Shown: one piece after another, positions 31,901-40,945 of the stretch
Layout of the letters: the number at the start of each line of letters is the position of its first letter
Position numbering within the stretch: position 1 is the first letter of the stretch
Assembly: GCA_910589415.1 (NCBI GenBank)
Contig: OU342636.1
Location: forward strand, 2,152,437 to 2,216,436
Reading direction: 5' to 3'
DNA length: 64,000 nucleotides
Origin: Malachius bipustulatus
Lineage: Eukaryota > Arthropoda > Insecta > Coleoptera > Melyridae
The notes under the pieces: generated by a model
Databases searched by the model: none
Told to the model about the DNA's origin: nothing
Seen by the model: only the letters and a program-made list of their open reading frames with translations
Program-made: the position numbers and the translations under genes

Positions 31901-32918
31901 AACGCTGGCAATATGACTTTAATTTAATTTCAGATCTTTTGATCTCTGCCTTTGGAAATAATCCCTCAAATTGTTTAGCACCCATTAGAGAGACAGCTGC
32001 ACCGCTATCTAGCTCCATTTCTACCGGAACTTCATTTAAAAATACTTTTAACATGAACTTACCAGTGTCTGCATGCATATCCAGTAAATTTACCTTTTCC
32101 TTCATGCCCTTATTCTTCCTCATACAAACAATTTTCAAATGACCTTTTGTGCCACAAAAGTTACAAATGACATCCTTCTTATCACATTTGTCTGCCATAT
32201 GGCTTGAAGAACCACATCTGAAACAAGATTTTTTATTATCCCGTTGATTCTTAGTATAATTTACTGTTTTATTATTTGTAAATTTCTTCTTGTCCTTCAC
32301 TGAAACTGCACAAATCTGACCAGAGCGATTGTGTAGTAGAGCTGCATCCCTTGCTGAAAGTTCCATGCTCATGGCAATTTCCAGTGCCTTATCGAAGGTG
32401 AGGTTCTGGGTTTCCAGCAATCTGCTCTGTATCTTCTCACTCCTGAGCCCAAAAACTAATTGGTTTCGCAACGCAGTCTTCAAGTAATCACCAAATTTAC
32501 ATTTGACTGACAACTTCTGAAGGGCAGCAACAAAGTCTCGGATCGGTTCTCCTTCGCCTTGTTTTCGCAAGTGAAAACGGTAATTCTCTGCAATCTCCAA
32601 AGGTTCAGGGCTATAATGATTTGTCATTATAGTTACAAGATCCTTGTACGTCTTTTCATTTGGTTTTGAAGGGGCCAGTTTGTCGCATAATATATTATAT
32701 GGTTCGGGACCCATGTAATGTAGCAAGTAAAAAATTTGTCGGTCTTCCGGTATGTTGAACAGCTTGAAGGCGTCTTCCAATCTGTCCACCCATCTGGGCC
32801 ATTGCATCAGATTGTCGAATGATTCAATTGTGAACACATTCTGTATTGTAGTTGTAGTCGTAGAACTCGTAGAAGCAGCACCAACAGTAGCACCAGCAAT
32901 TGTATTTCCACCCGCCAT
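28923..32918 (-). CDS. Ty3/gypsy Gag-Pol, intact 1331 residues
   Basis: Makes the particle protein and the enzymes for reverse transcription and integration, fused in one frame. Gag-like region 1-230, then two CCHC knuckles, CFRCGSSSHMADKC (232-245) and CNFCGTKGHLKIVC (252-265). Protease has MELDSGAAVSLM (D304). RT has KIDLSKAY (D528) and SVFLDDIKI (FLDD 588-591). RNase H has LCTDAS (D737), YTDC (D804) and NADALS (D852). Integrase has H953/H956, C986/C989, D1016 (HIDFAGPF), D1070 (VSDNGTQL) and E1106 (NGQVERYV), the D35E form. All catalytic residues are present, with no stop or shift. The start MAGGNT is chosen as the first ATG after the putative primer-binding site. Single-frame gag-pol without env suggests an intracellular, non-infectious element. 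Confidence 0.96.
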   Translation of the reverse strand: MAGGNTIAGATVGAASTSSTTTTTIQNVFTIESFDNLMQWPRWVDRLEDAFKLFNIPEDRQIFYLLHYMGPEPYNILCDKLAPSKPNEKTYKDLVTIMTNHYSPEPLEIAENYRFHLRKQGEGEPIRDFVAALQKLSVKCKFGDYLKTALRNQLVFGLRSEKIQSRLLETQNLTFDKALEIAMSMELSARDAALLHNRSGQICAVSVKDKKKFTNNKTVNYTKNQRDNKKSCFRCGSSSHMADKCDKKDVICNFCGTKGHLKIVCMRKNKGMKEKVNLLDMHADTGKFMLKVFLNEVPVEMELDSGAAVSLMGAKQFEGLFPKAEIKRSEIKLKSYCQRSIHVIGVTEVLVRSGEIQRMLPLHIVSDKGEALIGRNWIRELKLQIPVGDLEINSVRNSVRFEIEKLIKRFGPVFNGTVGKINGIQARLRMKDKVTPVFVKARPVPFALLPKIENELDSLVKEGILEKITHSEWASLIVPVMKPNGQIRICGDFKVSINPYLLVDEHHLPTINELLATMAGGDKFSKIDLSKAYLQLEVHPDDRKLLTLNTHKGLYQATRLMYGVASAPAIWQREIEKILHGIPCVSVFLDDIKITGPDDASHLHSLKLVLERLHKFNLKINLDKSTFFADQIEYCGYLIDKQGVHKAPSKIQAIDQMRRPRNKKEVRAMLGLINYYSRFLEDASTILYPLNELLRDDVPFRWDRKCEESLKKVKARMRSDDFLIHFDQKLPLVLCTDASPYGVSAVLSHICPDGKERPICFVSQTLTKTQRGYSQIDKEAYAIVFGVKKFYQYLFGRKFTMYTDCRPLMLIFASNKGLPVLTASRMQHYALFLQAFRYDIRYKNTKLNGNADALSRLPLDSSELELQLDEPDIAQINQISMLPVGVQQIAQETRVDKALKPLLKSLREGTELKANLRFNVDQLEFSLQQGCIMRGLRVVIPKNLRELVLKELHTGHFGTVKMKALPRSYCWWPNIDKDIEQITVNCVVCNKHRNNPPKISHMWEYPSEVFERVHIDFAGPFMGVHLFVLVDAFSKWPEVFIMNKITSTGTIRILQKIFASYGLPKILVSDNGTQLTSYEFESFLKSNGITHKFSAPYNPATNGQVERYVQTIKNALRKIRCTKETLQDEIQNILMNYRKLPHSSTGISPSLLFLNREIRTKIDLLKPEMPELADHIVRNLDVGDRVIIRDYIHNQKWRFGVIQAKLGKLHYLVQLDNGQIWRRHINQLIKVGENISPEIEFEFDNREQINTPIIGEAPATYTAPVRDQIENLLLSAANSDHAAHSTLPSAEFKPTANLLTDPSVKVSVEPRDELVLRRSQRTPKPVIKLNL

Positions 32919-33181
32919 TTTGCAAGTAGCACTTGCAAAATTTATCGTAGGTAGGTAGATAAGATAATAATTGAAGTTGAACGTATGTATTCAGTTACTC
33001 AAAAATTCAAAAATAAGAATCCTCGTCGCCAAACTGTTGTGTATTCCGCGTAGGAATTAGCATTAATTAATATGTAGAGAGAACCTTTATTATCCCAAAT
33101 CACAATTACTTACAACATAAATTAACTACTTCTAATCACGACAATAACGTAGCAAGACTCGCAAGTAAAGTGCATGTATCC

Positions 33182-35536
33182 CAATGATATCTTAACCTCT
33201 ATAGATCGAGTGTTGCCGTATGCCGCCGTGCTAACCGAGTGACGCCAACATGAGAAAAGGATGGGTAGATACAAATACTCACGTGTTGGTAGAAGAGCGC
33301 GATGTTATGTAGGCAGAAAGCTCCAAATTTAACATTAGAATAAATGGGAATTGCTATTCAAAAATTACTTTTTTCCTTATATTTCTTTTTTAAAGCATTT
33401 TTCAAAAAAAAAAAATCTACAACACATAACTAGTGAACCCAATATGTAAGTAATGAAGTTTAAATCTAGTAATTTCTCTCAATAGAATCCAATAAAATTA
33501 AAATAACATGATAGGTACCTACTTCTGTTTCTCATGATAAACTTTTATTAAGATTCTATTAACTTAAGAGGTGGATTTTTTGGATTTTAATGAAATAGGA
33601 AAGGAAACAATTGATTGAAATTAATAATTTTCTGTTTTATTCTATAATATATTAATTTTTTACATTTTATGTTTTACGATTTTTTCACAAAAACATTTGC
33701 ATTCTGATATAAATTTGTATTTACAAAAAAAATTTAAAACTGAAAGAATTACAAAAAATAAAGAAACAATAACTGCATAAATTTACTGTTTCATTCTATA
33801 ATATATTTATTTGCAACCAGATAGGTACATCATCGACAGGCTTAATTAAATATAACTTAATTGAAGCTTCAAATTACACAAATTACGTATAGGTAGTATT
33901 AAATTAGTATAGGTAGTATTTAATGTGACGTCACATAATATGATTTTTTAAACTTAATCGTACCATATAATATTCTATTTCTTTATAAAAAACCAATAAT
34001 ATGCATGATAAAAAAGTTAAAATGAAAGTAAAAAAAAATATAAAGCATAAAAAGGCAAGTCAGAAAAACATTATAACTTTTTCTTAGCTGTTTCTCACCT
34101 TTAACATGGAAAAGCATGACAAAGAAATATTTTTTGACTTTTTCAAATGATTTAATAAATCTTTGAGATTTCGAATACTATGAAATTGTCTTCTATTCTT
34201 TTTTTATTCTTTATAAGACCAGAACGCCTCTCCAGTTGTTTCTGAGCCATCTTGTACATTAACATCGCTTTTTTTTCTTCTGCATGTCTTGCAAAGAGAA
34301 ATCTCCGGGATATGTATCGCTCTTCTTTTTACTGCAAACATATATTTATAATAAAATATTATTTTCCTGATGATAGCTAACGCACTTACTTTTTCTTACA
34401 TTAGCGGACTCCGTATATTTGAAGAAGTTGTCCTTCGATGCTCATCATAATACTGACTTCTAAAAAAGTTTAAAACAATTAACATTATGTAGAGTTAAAT
34501 ATTATGTTAGTTCTAATAAAATAATGTTTTTTGTTGCCCATCATAGAATGAAATAAAAAGAAAAATAAAATAAAAGGCACAGTGGGTTCGGCTTGCGCCA
34601 TAGGATACACCCCAGACAGCCATAATGCATGCCAAAAATGAGTGCAGTGCCCCCCGGTGTGCATGAAGTAGGTAAAGCCCCTACTGTGTTGGTAGATACA
34701 TTGTACTGAAGAGTCCCAAACAGGACGAAACACGTGTCTACAATTTCCGCCTCTGCTCACAGCACAACATCAATGGATGGCATGTTGTCTGACAACATGT
34801 CATTCATCTTTTGTCCATCATAGAATGTTTAGTATCTAATCACAGCAATAATACACTTTACCTTGAAGTCGAGGGAATTGGTTCACTGTTCGGAATAAAT
34901 GTGGATTTGAATTCTAATAGATTTTTTCGTCCACAGGCGGGTTTTCTTTTTAGATCTCTTGGAAATTCGAAAACCGAGGGCACTGCATTTTTCCTTAATT
35001 TTTTTCGATCATCTAAAATTGTGTCAATATAATCTTGTGGAAGGAAATGTTTACTACACAATCTAGATCCTGCCGTAACCTTAAAATCCATTCTTTTCGT
35101 CGCCAAGATCCATTGCTTCTGCAGATCCGGATACTTTGGGAAACTGTTTCAGAAGTTGGATTAATAATTTCATGCTTTAATTTCTGCTATAAATCAGTTC
35201 AATTAAAAAATAGATCAGAAACACATTACTCACCAGTGAAATCATAGTGGCTTTCAATTTACTATAACTGGCTGTACAATTATAAGCAGCACATGAAAAT
35301 ACCATTTTTAGAAACTTTAAATATCTATTTTTCTGTTGAACCACTTTTGAAAACAAATAAACGTTAGTAAGTTATTGAAATTTAACGAACAATTTCACCA
35401 TATTTACATGTATCCTTACGGCGATTTGCAATGTTTTGCCTACCTATTCTCCCTATCCTTTTCTAACGCATGACTTTTATGTTGGTGTCACTCATCTCTC
35501 TCTTCACTTGATCTAAGAGAGGTTAGTATATCATTG
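33182..35536. mobile_element. P-superfamily element carrying a THAP remnant (2355 bp)
   Basis: Ends CAATGATAT / ATATCATTG extend to imperfect inverted repeats of about 31 bp (TAACCTCT, AGATC and AGTG shared). GTGACGCCAACAT and its near-complement follow subterminally. It is flanked by the 8-bp duplication ATGTATCC. The 31-bp ends, 8-bp target and THAP gene are the P-element set. No RNase H-like transposase core was recognised, so it moved with help from elsewhere. A hairpin-prone TTTCGTCCTGTTTGGGACT segment lies near 34715 (minus). Confidence 0.85.
34858..35305 (-). pseudogene. THAP domain of P-type transposase, two exons, broken
   Basis: Exon 1 (35305-35234) starts MVFSCAAYNCTASYSKLK, with the C-x4-C pair, and is followed by the donor GTGAGT. 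Exon 2 (35143-34858), after a ...AACAG acceptor, reads FPKYPDLQKQWILATKRMDF, then SRLCSKHFLPQDYI with the C-x2-H pair, then NAVPSVFEFP, the typical AVPxxF end of a THAP domain. The exon phases do not match without a one-base shift in late exon 1, so the copy is dead. The rest of the transposase (leucine zipper, GTP-binding and catalytic parts) is not recognisable; a lysine-rich stretch near 34300-34200 (minus) may be a last trace. Confidence 0.85.
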
Positions 35537-36011
35537 ATGTATCCCCGTGAGGGTTTCGGAGAGAAGAGAGCGAACTAACCTTTCTTATCAAATAAAAGAA
35601 CTTCTTCTTTTTACAACTACAGGAGGCAATTAATAGCCTAACTTATACAACTCATTTACCCAGTACAATGACATATGTAAGTTATGTAACAATGGCACCT
35701 TATAATAATTCCATTGTTATCACTGAATCGTATTATTTTACTCATTTCTTCTTAATCCGTGGTTCAATATGGCAAGGGGAGAATGAAAAGTTTAATACAT
35801 TACACGCTACGCTTCGCCTCGGGTATTTAAATACACCTCACACCTAAAAGTGAACTTTCGTAGCTTGTAATGTAAATAACTATTGTGTATTTTCCTAACT
35901 TGGCAAAATTACATGATAACCATTTTCTCAAACTCTTATGAAAAGCTTAAGATTTTAAGATCTTAGATCCAGCGACATTGCGTTCTAGTTAAAGATTGCA
36001 ATATGTGACTA

Positions 36012-36180
36012 ATGCCCGTATTCATCAATAAATATAACCCCTGGGGTTATATTTTAGAACATATGTGATTGGTTTAAAATTCGTAGCGTTCGTAGGGTTT
36101 GAGCATTAGACCAATCAGCTGTCAGAAAATTCAAAATATAACCCCAGAGTTATATTTTGAAGTTTGATGAATACGGACAT
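36012..36180. mobile_element. Small MITE (169 bp), CCGTATTCATCA ends, TA target
   Basis: Inserted in Y copy 2; Y copy 1 has the unoccupied site. Ends ATGCCCGTATTCATCA and TGATGAATACGGACAT, flanked by TA. Inside, TATAACCCC/GGGGTTATA words pair. Confidence 0.88.
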
Positions 36181-36230
36181 TAATGATTCAAAATAAAAAG
36201 CCCCCAAAGATGCAAATACAGTGCGCGAGA

Positions 36231-36960
36231 AAAGTAAGGAATAAATTCGATAAAACGGAGAGGGCTGTTTTTTTGAAAAAATAAAAAAACAGTCGATTTT
36301 GTTTTTGAGTTGTTCAACTTTTGACATAATATTGGGGTATACAGGGTGATGCGCGAAAAAGTGGTGACGTCATCGGTATTTTTTTTAAATGGCAACCCTT
36401 ATTTTTTATTCCAATTTTTGATACTTCATTTAATTGCCAGTATGGTAATGTAATCAATTTGTAACCTTAAATAAGGAAAATTCTGAGAAAACAGCTTGTG
36501 AGTCGAAATTGTGCACTTTTTACTGATATGAAAATCGGAACATTAGCGATAAAAAAAAAATCAAATAAAAATGACTGTTTCCATGGTAATTTTATAAGAT
36601 CTAACTATTAAATTAAGTCTATTAAATTAAATCTGTTAAATTAAATTAAATTAAATTTATTAAATCTGCCTATTGAATTGAATGTCTCCAAATTAAGTTA
36701 TTTTCACAGAAATTTTGTCGTTTAAGGTTAGAAAATGATTACATTACCGTATTGGCAATTGAATGAGTATCAAAAAATGAAATAAAAAATAAGGGCTGCT
36801 ATTTAAAAATAATGCCGATGACGTCACCACTTTTTCGCACATCACCCTGTATACCCCAATATTATGTCAAAAGTTGAACAATTCAAAAACAAAATCGACC
36901 TGTTTTTTTATTTTTTCAAAAAACAGCCCTCTCCGTTTTATCGAATTTATTCCTTACTTT
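36231..36960. mobile_element. Foldback element with about 265-bp arms
   Basis: AAAGTAAGGAATAAATTCG at the left and CGAATTTATTCCTTACTTT at the right, with near-perfect arms that include TATACAGGGTGATGCG and CGCACATCACCCTGTATA. CAGTGCGCGAG just outside the left arm has no partner at the right, so the true end was lost there. The centre has an (ATTAAATTA)n-like stretch. No gene; frames of 70-71 codons are arm shadows. Confidence 0.85.
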
Positions 36961-37263
36961 TATTTTGTAAAAACTTATAAATATAATTGGATAAAAATTA
37001 TACCTAATACTAAGTCTATAGCTTCGTGATCCTATAAAGCCATAATGATGTTTTTAATACCCACTGAAAGAGGATTCCTTGAATTCTATTCGTGTTATTA
37101 TTTTGTTTCATTTTTCAAACTTCGCTCCACATGATACCTACGCCGCTACGCCTGTGACCAAATGTGCCAAAAATATGACATCCAGATGTTCAAACATAAC
37201 CGTGTTTAGTAAACGTCAAAAAGTGAATGCGCTACCCTAGTAAAACGGTATGCAGGTTCCCTA

Positions 37264-37828
37264 GGACGCAACCTGTTGCAACTTGCAATGCTATAGGTAT
37301 AGGAGTGTCCGGTATTAATATTTTAGCGTATTTGGTATGACTTTTGCGGGCAACGCGTCTACTGTGGACACTCGCATTGCTTTTCATGTGTTTTATTTTA
37401 ATTGTTCACCGCAACGCACGCACGCAACGCACGCACCGCAGTCCCAGGATGCAGCTAGGACACGGCGTTATAGGGTTACTAATAATAATACTCATTCAAT
37501 CAATATAAAATGAGTCATACATTATTTTATTACTTTTATTTTTATTATTAATTAATTACTAATTATACATAATTACATATAAGAAACTAATATACCACTA
37601 TTCTGCAAGTACATGGGCGGGCAGAGCAGCAGTAAAATGAGTAATGACATTGACTAATGACATCAGTAATGACAGTGACCTGAGCATTATTTACATTCTT
37701 TACGACCTTGCTTTTTTACATTCTTTACCCCGAAAAAGTCCATGTAAAGAATTAATTCTTTACCTGTAAAGAATAGAGGTAAAGAATACGGCACCACAGA
37801 TCATATCATCCGCGGCCTCCGCGGGTGA
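37264..37828. other. Flank of the hAT copy; GC-rich CGCACGCAACG repeats
   Basis: 37264-37440 is inverted relative to 21740-21820 (AATACCGGACACT, CGTTGCGGTG), so the duplication extends past the MITE. 37405-37435 has CGCACGCACGCAACGCACGC, a short tandem repeat. 37725-37800 has repeated TTCTTTAC/GTAAAGAA words. No gene. Confidence 0.5.
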
Positions 37829-38661
37829 TAATAGACGGAGACGCCGTCAGTGTGATGTCACAGGGCGGGGCTAAGTGGTTCTGGTTCCATACAAACAAAC
37901 CCTTCACGTGGTCATTGTTGTCAGTTCTCGTGTTTTTTCCTGAAGTTTGACGTGATGTTTTCACCCCCGCCACCGCCAGTCGCCAATCGCCATTGACATC
38001 GAAGTGATTAGTGAAGCCATTACTGAAGTCATTAGTGATGCCAATGATGCCATTAGTGAATGAATATTGAATATTATAGTTTAGTTAAAATTAAGCAGTT
38101 CAGTATTATACTTTAGTTATAGTTTATAGTACCTTACGTCTGTCGGTATTTATTTATTGATTGGATGGTTTGATTTGGGTGTTCCCGTAAAATTCCAAGC
38201 TTATCCTCAGTTTGTTTTACGAAGAAACCAAAGCATTTTCCAAAGGTGAAAATGCTGTGGAATCTGGCCATGTTGAGAGAATGAAGTTCGAGGCGGAACT
38301 TAAAATAATTCGTGGAACAGTACCCGCCAGCATGAAAAACAAAACCTAATAGTGTTGAGGTAAGAATATCCTGCTAGCAAATTCAACAGGTAGTGGCAAT
38401 GGGTTAATTGTTTTTTTAATTTACAGATTGAATTGAAGGATGATTATCTCATTGGGAAAAGTATAGTTGTTGTCCTAAGGGTATAAAATGCCATCACATT
38501 TGCAGCACTTTCGAAGTTCTACTAATGAGAGACCTCATTAGAGCTTTGATGTTTGACGAGACAACTTCCATCAGAACTGGCAAACCTGTAAACAACGTTT
38601 GTTTGTATGGAACCCTGGCCATTGGCCCCGCCCACTGACGTCATCACTGTCGGCGTCTATT
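37829..38661. mobile_element. Element U: TIR element with a SWIM gene remnant
   Basis: Ends AATAGACG...GACGCCGTCAGTG and CACTGTCGGCGTCTATT, with GGGCGGGGC and GGTTCCATACAAACAAAC paired about 50-70 bp in, giving inverted repeats of about 80 bp. Inside are two plus-strand exons of a SWIM-type gene. No transposase was recognised. Confidence 0.7.
38211..38540 (+). pseudogene. SWIM zinc-finger protein remnant in element U
   Basis: Exon 1 (38211-38359) reads LFYEETKAFSKGENAVESGH, then VERMKFEAELKIIRGT and SMKNKT, with a one-base insertion before the GTAAGA donor. Exon 2 starts at 38427 after TTACAG with IELKDDYLIGK. After a shift it reads CCPKGIKCHHICSTFEV, a SWIM-like zinc signature with CHH. The pattern of charged helix, beta region, then C..CPKG..CHH is that of a widespread invertebrate SWIM family of unknown role. 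It differs from the CxC-MAGL-CSH type in element T, so the two were acquired separately. Confidence 0.65.
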
Positions 38662-38670
38662 TACTTTTCA

Positions 38671-39311
38671 TTCTCCCCTTTACGAAAGTGTAACTTTCTG
38701 TCTTGATAAGACGACCGAAAGCGAAAGTAAAACATCCTAGGTGATAGGTTGCTAGGTGGTTGCTAGCTATGAAAAACTTTCGTGGCCTGGACAAAAAAGT
38801 AGAAATGTCAGTTTGATTAACGTTTATTTAGATGGAAAATTAAATGTAAAACTACAATAAAAATTCCAGTAAATCTTTCTGGAACATACAAATAATTATT
38901 ATTGTATGTTCCAGAAAGATTTACTGGAATTTGCAGCTTCTTGAATGAAATTCATTTTGAACTAAACTACGATCAAAGATTCTGAAATTAATAGCGGTAC
39001 AGAGTTTTAAACTTGACAGTGTCATAAATTAATAATTTAAAACTATCGTTACTATGGTAATGTTACAAACATGGCACCTTATAATAATTCCATTGTTATC
39101 ACTGAATCGTATTATTTTACTCATTTCTTCTTAATCCGTGATTCAATATGGCAAGGGGAGAATTAAAAGTTTAATACATTACACGCTACGAAAGCTCTTT
39201 CAGGTGCTCGGAGTTTTAAATACCCTCGGCTACGCTACGCTTCGCCTCGGGTATTCAAATACACCTCACACCTAAAAGTGAACTTTCGTAGCTTGTAATG
39301 TAAATAACTAT
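38671..39311. repeat. Repeat W/V, copy A (complete)
   Basis: W 38671-39162 has ends TTCTCCCCTT / AAGGGGAGAA. V 39163-39311 is a hairpin with arms ACATTACACGCTACGAAAG and CTTTCGTAGCTTGTAATGT around a GCTACGCTACGCTTCGCC centre. The 28-bp-stem hairpin is at 38864-38929. The copy is uninterrupted and serves as the reference for the other two. Confidence 0.88.
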
Positions 39312-39384
39312 TTCATCTCTAAGGTTGATATTTGTCATTTTCGAAGTACCTAAAGTAGTGTGTTATTTGTTATTTGTCATTTTC

Positions 39385-39568
39385 GCAGGTGGTCGTCGGA
39401 AATCGTCGGAAAGGCTGCAGTGGAAGAGCACACTGTCCAATTGGAACAGCTGAACTGCTAGCCTCTTTACCCTAATAATGAATTATTGATGGTGTATTTA
39501 CTTGTGGTAATGTAATGTTAACTGAGATGGGTAAATAAACTTATTATTATTATTATGATTATTATTAT
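39385..39568 (+). mobile_element. 3' tail of a CR1/Jockey-type retrotransposon
   Basis: A short 3' UTR (GGTCGTCGGAAATCGTCGG ... GGGTAAATAAACTTATTATT) ending in a (TTA)n tail. Only the end survives, typical of early arrest in target-primed copying. It sits between inverted W/V copies. Confidence 0.5.
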
Positions 39569-39574
39569 TAAATA

Positions 39575-40945
39575 GTTATTTACATTACAAGCTACGAAAG
39601 TTCACTTTTAGGTGTGAGGTGTATTTGAATAGCCGAACAAGCGAAGCGTAGCGTAGCCGAGGATATTTAAAAACTCCGAACACCTGAAAGAGCTTTCGTA
39701 GCGTGTAATGTATTAAACTTTTCATTCTCCCCTTGCCATTGAACCACGGGAGTAAGAAGAAATGAGTAAAATAATACGATTCAGTGATAACAATGAAATT
39801 ATTATAAGTTGGCATGTTTTTAATAACATTACCATAGTAACGATAGTTTTAATTAATAGCGAATTCGAGTTACTGCACTTTTCTGCTCCGGGTGCGCACC
39901 GAGACGGAATCTCGTGTTCGATTTGTAGGACTCCGTTCCAGTGCTTTTCGTAATCGTATTCGAGTTAAAGTGAACTCTAGCGGTGCATATCGTAATTGTG
40001 TTCGAGTTACACTTGCTCTCTGGCAGTGCATAGGAAAATATGTTCGAGTCGTATGGCGGAACTGTCCCGGAGCAAAATAAACTGCACCGTCAAATTTGAC
40101 GGTGCAACGGTGCACTCTCGTAAATTTAGAGGTTGGAAATAGCGGGAAAATTAAATCTGATTCCTTACTAATTCCTAGTAATTCCTTAAACCAAAAATTT
40201 GTGGATAAGTACATTTTACGTATTGTATGAATTACAACTTATTACAATAATTAAAGTAGATCACGCCTTGTAGTTCCACGACTCTGTTATAATAAGAATA
40301 ACATCATAACAACGACCGTGATAGGTATAGGATAGGGATAGGTAGAAGGCTATAATGAAAATGCAGACTGGAGGGAAACTGGATTGCACACTGCACTGCA
40401 CCGGTGCATGGCGCTCTGGCTCTGGTTCTGGCCTGCCCTGACACAGTTCGGTTCCATACAGAGTCGAAATGCGAAAGTTCTGCTCCGGACTGGAGCAGAA
40501 TTCTGGGCAGAACTGATTCAGAGACAGATCGATCTCGCTCCGAGCAAGTGCAGCCAACTCGAATTCGCTATAAGTTATTATTAATTTATGACACTGTCAA
40601 ATTTAAAACTCTGTACCGCTACTTATAATTTTAGAATCTTTGATCGTAGTTTAGTTCAAAATGAATTTCATTCAAGAATAAGCTGCAAATTGCAGTAAAT
40701 CTTTCTGGAACATACAATAATAATTATTTGTATGTTCCAGAAAGATTTACTGGATTTTTTTATTGTAGTTTTACATTTAATTTTCCTTCTAAATAAACGT
40801 TAATCAAACTGACATTTCTACTTTTTTGTCCAGGGCACGAAAGTTTTCCATAGCAACCACCTAGCAACCTATCACCTAACATGTTTTAGTTTTGCTTTCG
40901 GTTGCCTTATCAAGACAGAAAGTTACAATTTCGTAAAGGGGAGAA
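39575..40945. repeat. Repeat V/W, copy B, inverted and interrupted
   Basis: V 39575-39724 and W 39725-40945, in opposite orientation to copy A, with the 39857-40573 element inside W. The hairpin stem at 40692-40753 has a few changes. Confidence 0.85.
39857..40573. mobile_element. TIR element with AGCGAATTCGAGTT ends and subterminal CGAGTT repeats
   Basis: TAGCGAATTCGAGTTACTGC at the left and AACTCGAATTCGCTA at the right. TTCGAGTT words recur at 39868, 39958, 39998 and 40042; GCACCGTCAAATTTGACGGT is a palindrome near 40084. GC-richer than its surroundings. Frames up to 114 codons occur in overlapping phases without recognisable similarity and are not called. Confidence 0.7.

Larger units (their letters stand above)
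28451..35673 (-). mobile_element. Ty3/gypsy LTR retrotransposon, nearly intact, 5' LTR interrupted
   Basis: 3' LTR 28451-28732, one gag-pol frame 32918-28923, 5' LTR 33035-33181 plus 35545-35673. A primer-binding-site candidate TGGCGACGAGGAT begins a few bases inside the 5' LTR on the minus strand; its tRNA is not assignable with confidence. There is no env frame. Without the 2355-bp P-type insertion plus one 8-bp target copy the element is about 4.86 kb. The interrupted 5' LTR probably impairs its transcription. Confidence 0.93.
33035..35673 (-). repeat. 5' LTR of the gypsy element, split by a P-type insertion
   Basis: The parts 33035-33181 and 35545-35673 join to 276 bp matching the 3' LTR. 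The break is at ATGTATCC, which stands at both ends of the insertion (33174-33181 and 35537-35544). Confidence 0.93.
28048..35885. repeat. Repeat W/V, copy C, split by the gypsy element
   Basis: W begins TTCTCCCCTTTACG (28048) and ends AAGGGGAGAA (35783); V follows with AAAGTTTAATACATTACACG and ends TGTAATGTAAATAACTA (35885), with its middle deleted. W contains a perfect 28-bp-stem hairpin (28240-28305). The gypsy element lies inside W at ATGGC. Other copies: 38671-39311 and, inverted, 39575-40945. Confidence 0.85.
26368..36995. mobile_element. Element Y, copy 2, interrupted; right end lost
   Basis: Starts TACACCGTTCAC after TA (26366-26367). Y sequence is at 26368-27418, 27907-28047, 35886-36011 and 36181-36220. 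It is interrupted by a solo LTR, by W/V with the gypsy element, and by two small elements. The terminal 200 bp or so and a few bases of the hAT MITE are missing near 36961-36995, so the exact right limit is unknown. Confidence 0.8.
24302..37263. mobile_element. hAT-type MITE, copy 2, expanded to 13 kb by nested insertions
   Basis: MITE sequence is present at 24302-24624, 26152-26367 and about 36990-37263, in inverted orientation to copy 1. The termini TAGGGAACC and GGTTCCCTA are intact. The flanks are GAACGCAA (24294-24301) and GGACGCAA (37264-37271), an 8-bp duplication with one mismatch. Two copies of element Y and all their contents lie between the parts. Confidence 0.9.

Noticed and set aside
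35673..35696. 18-bp extension making the gypsy 5' LTR longer than the 3' LTR
   Set aside because: Sequence resembles the host W repeat (TATGTAAGTTATG versus TATGGTAATGTTA), so it is treated as flank, though the ATGGC match leaves the exact edge uncertain.
39870..40214. 114-codon minus frame, overlapping 62-codon plus frame
   Set aside because: Arises from low stop density in a GC-richer element; no similarity on either strand.
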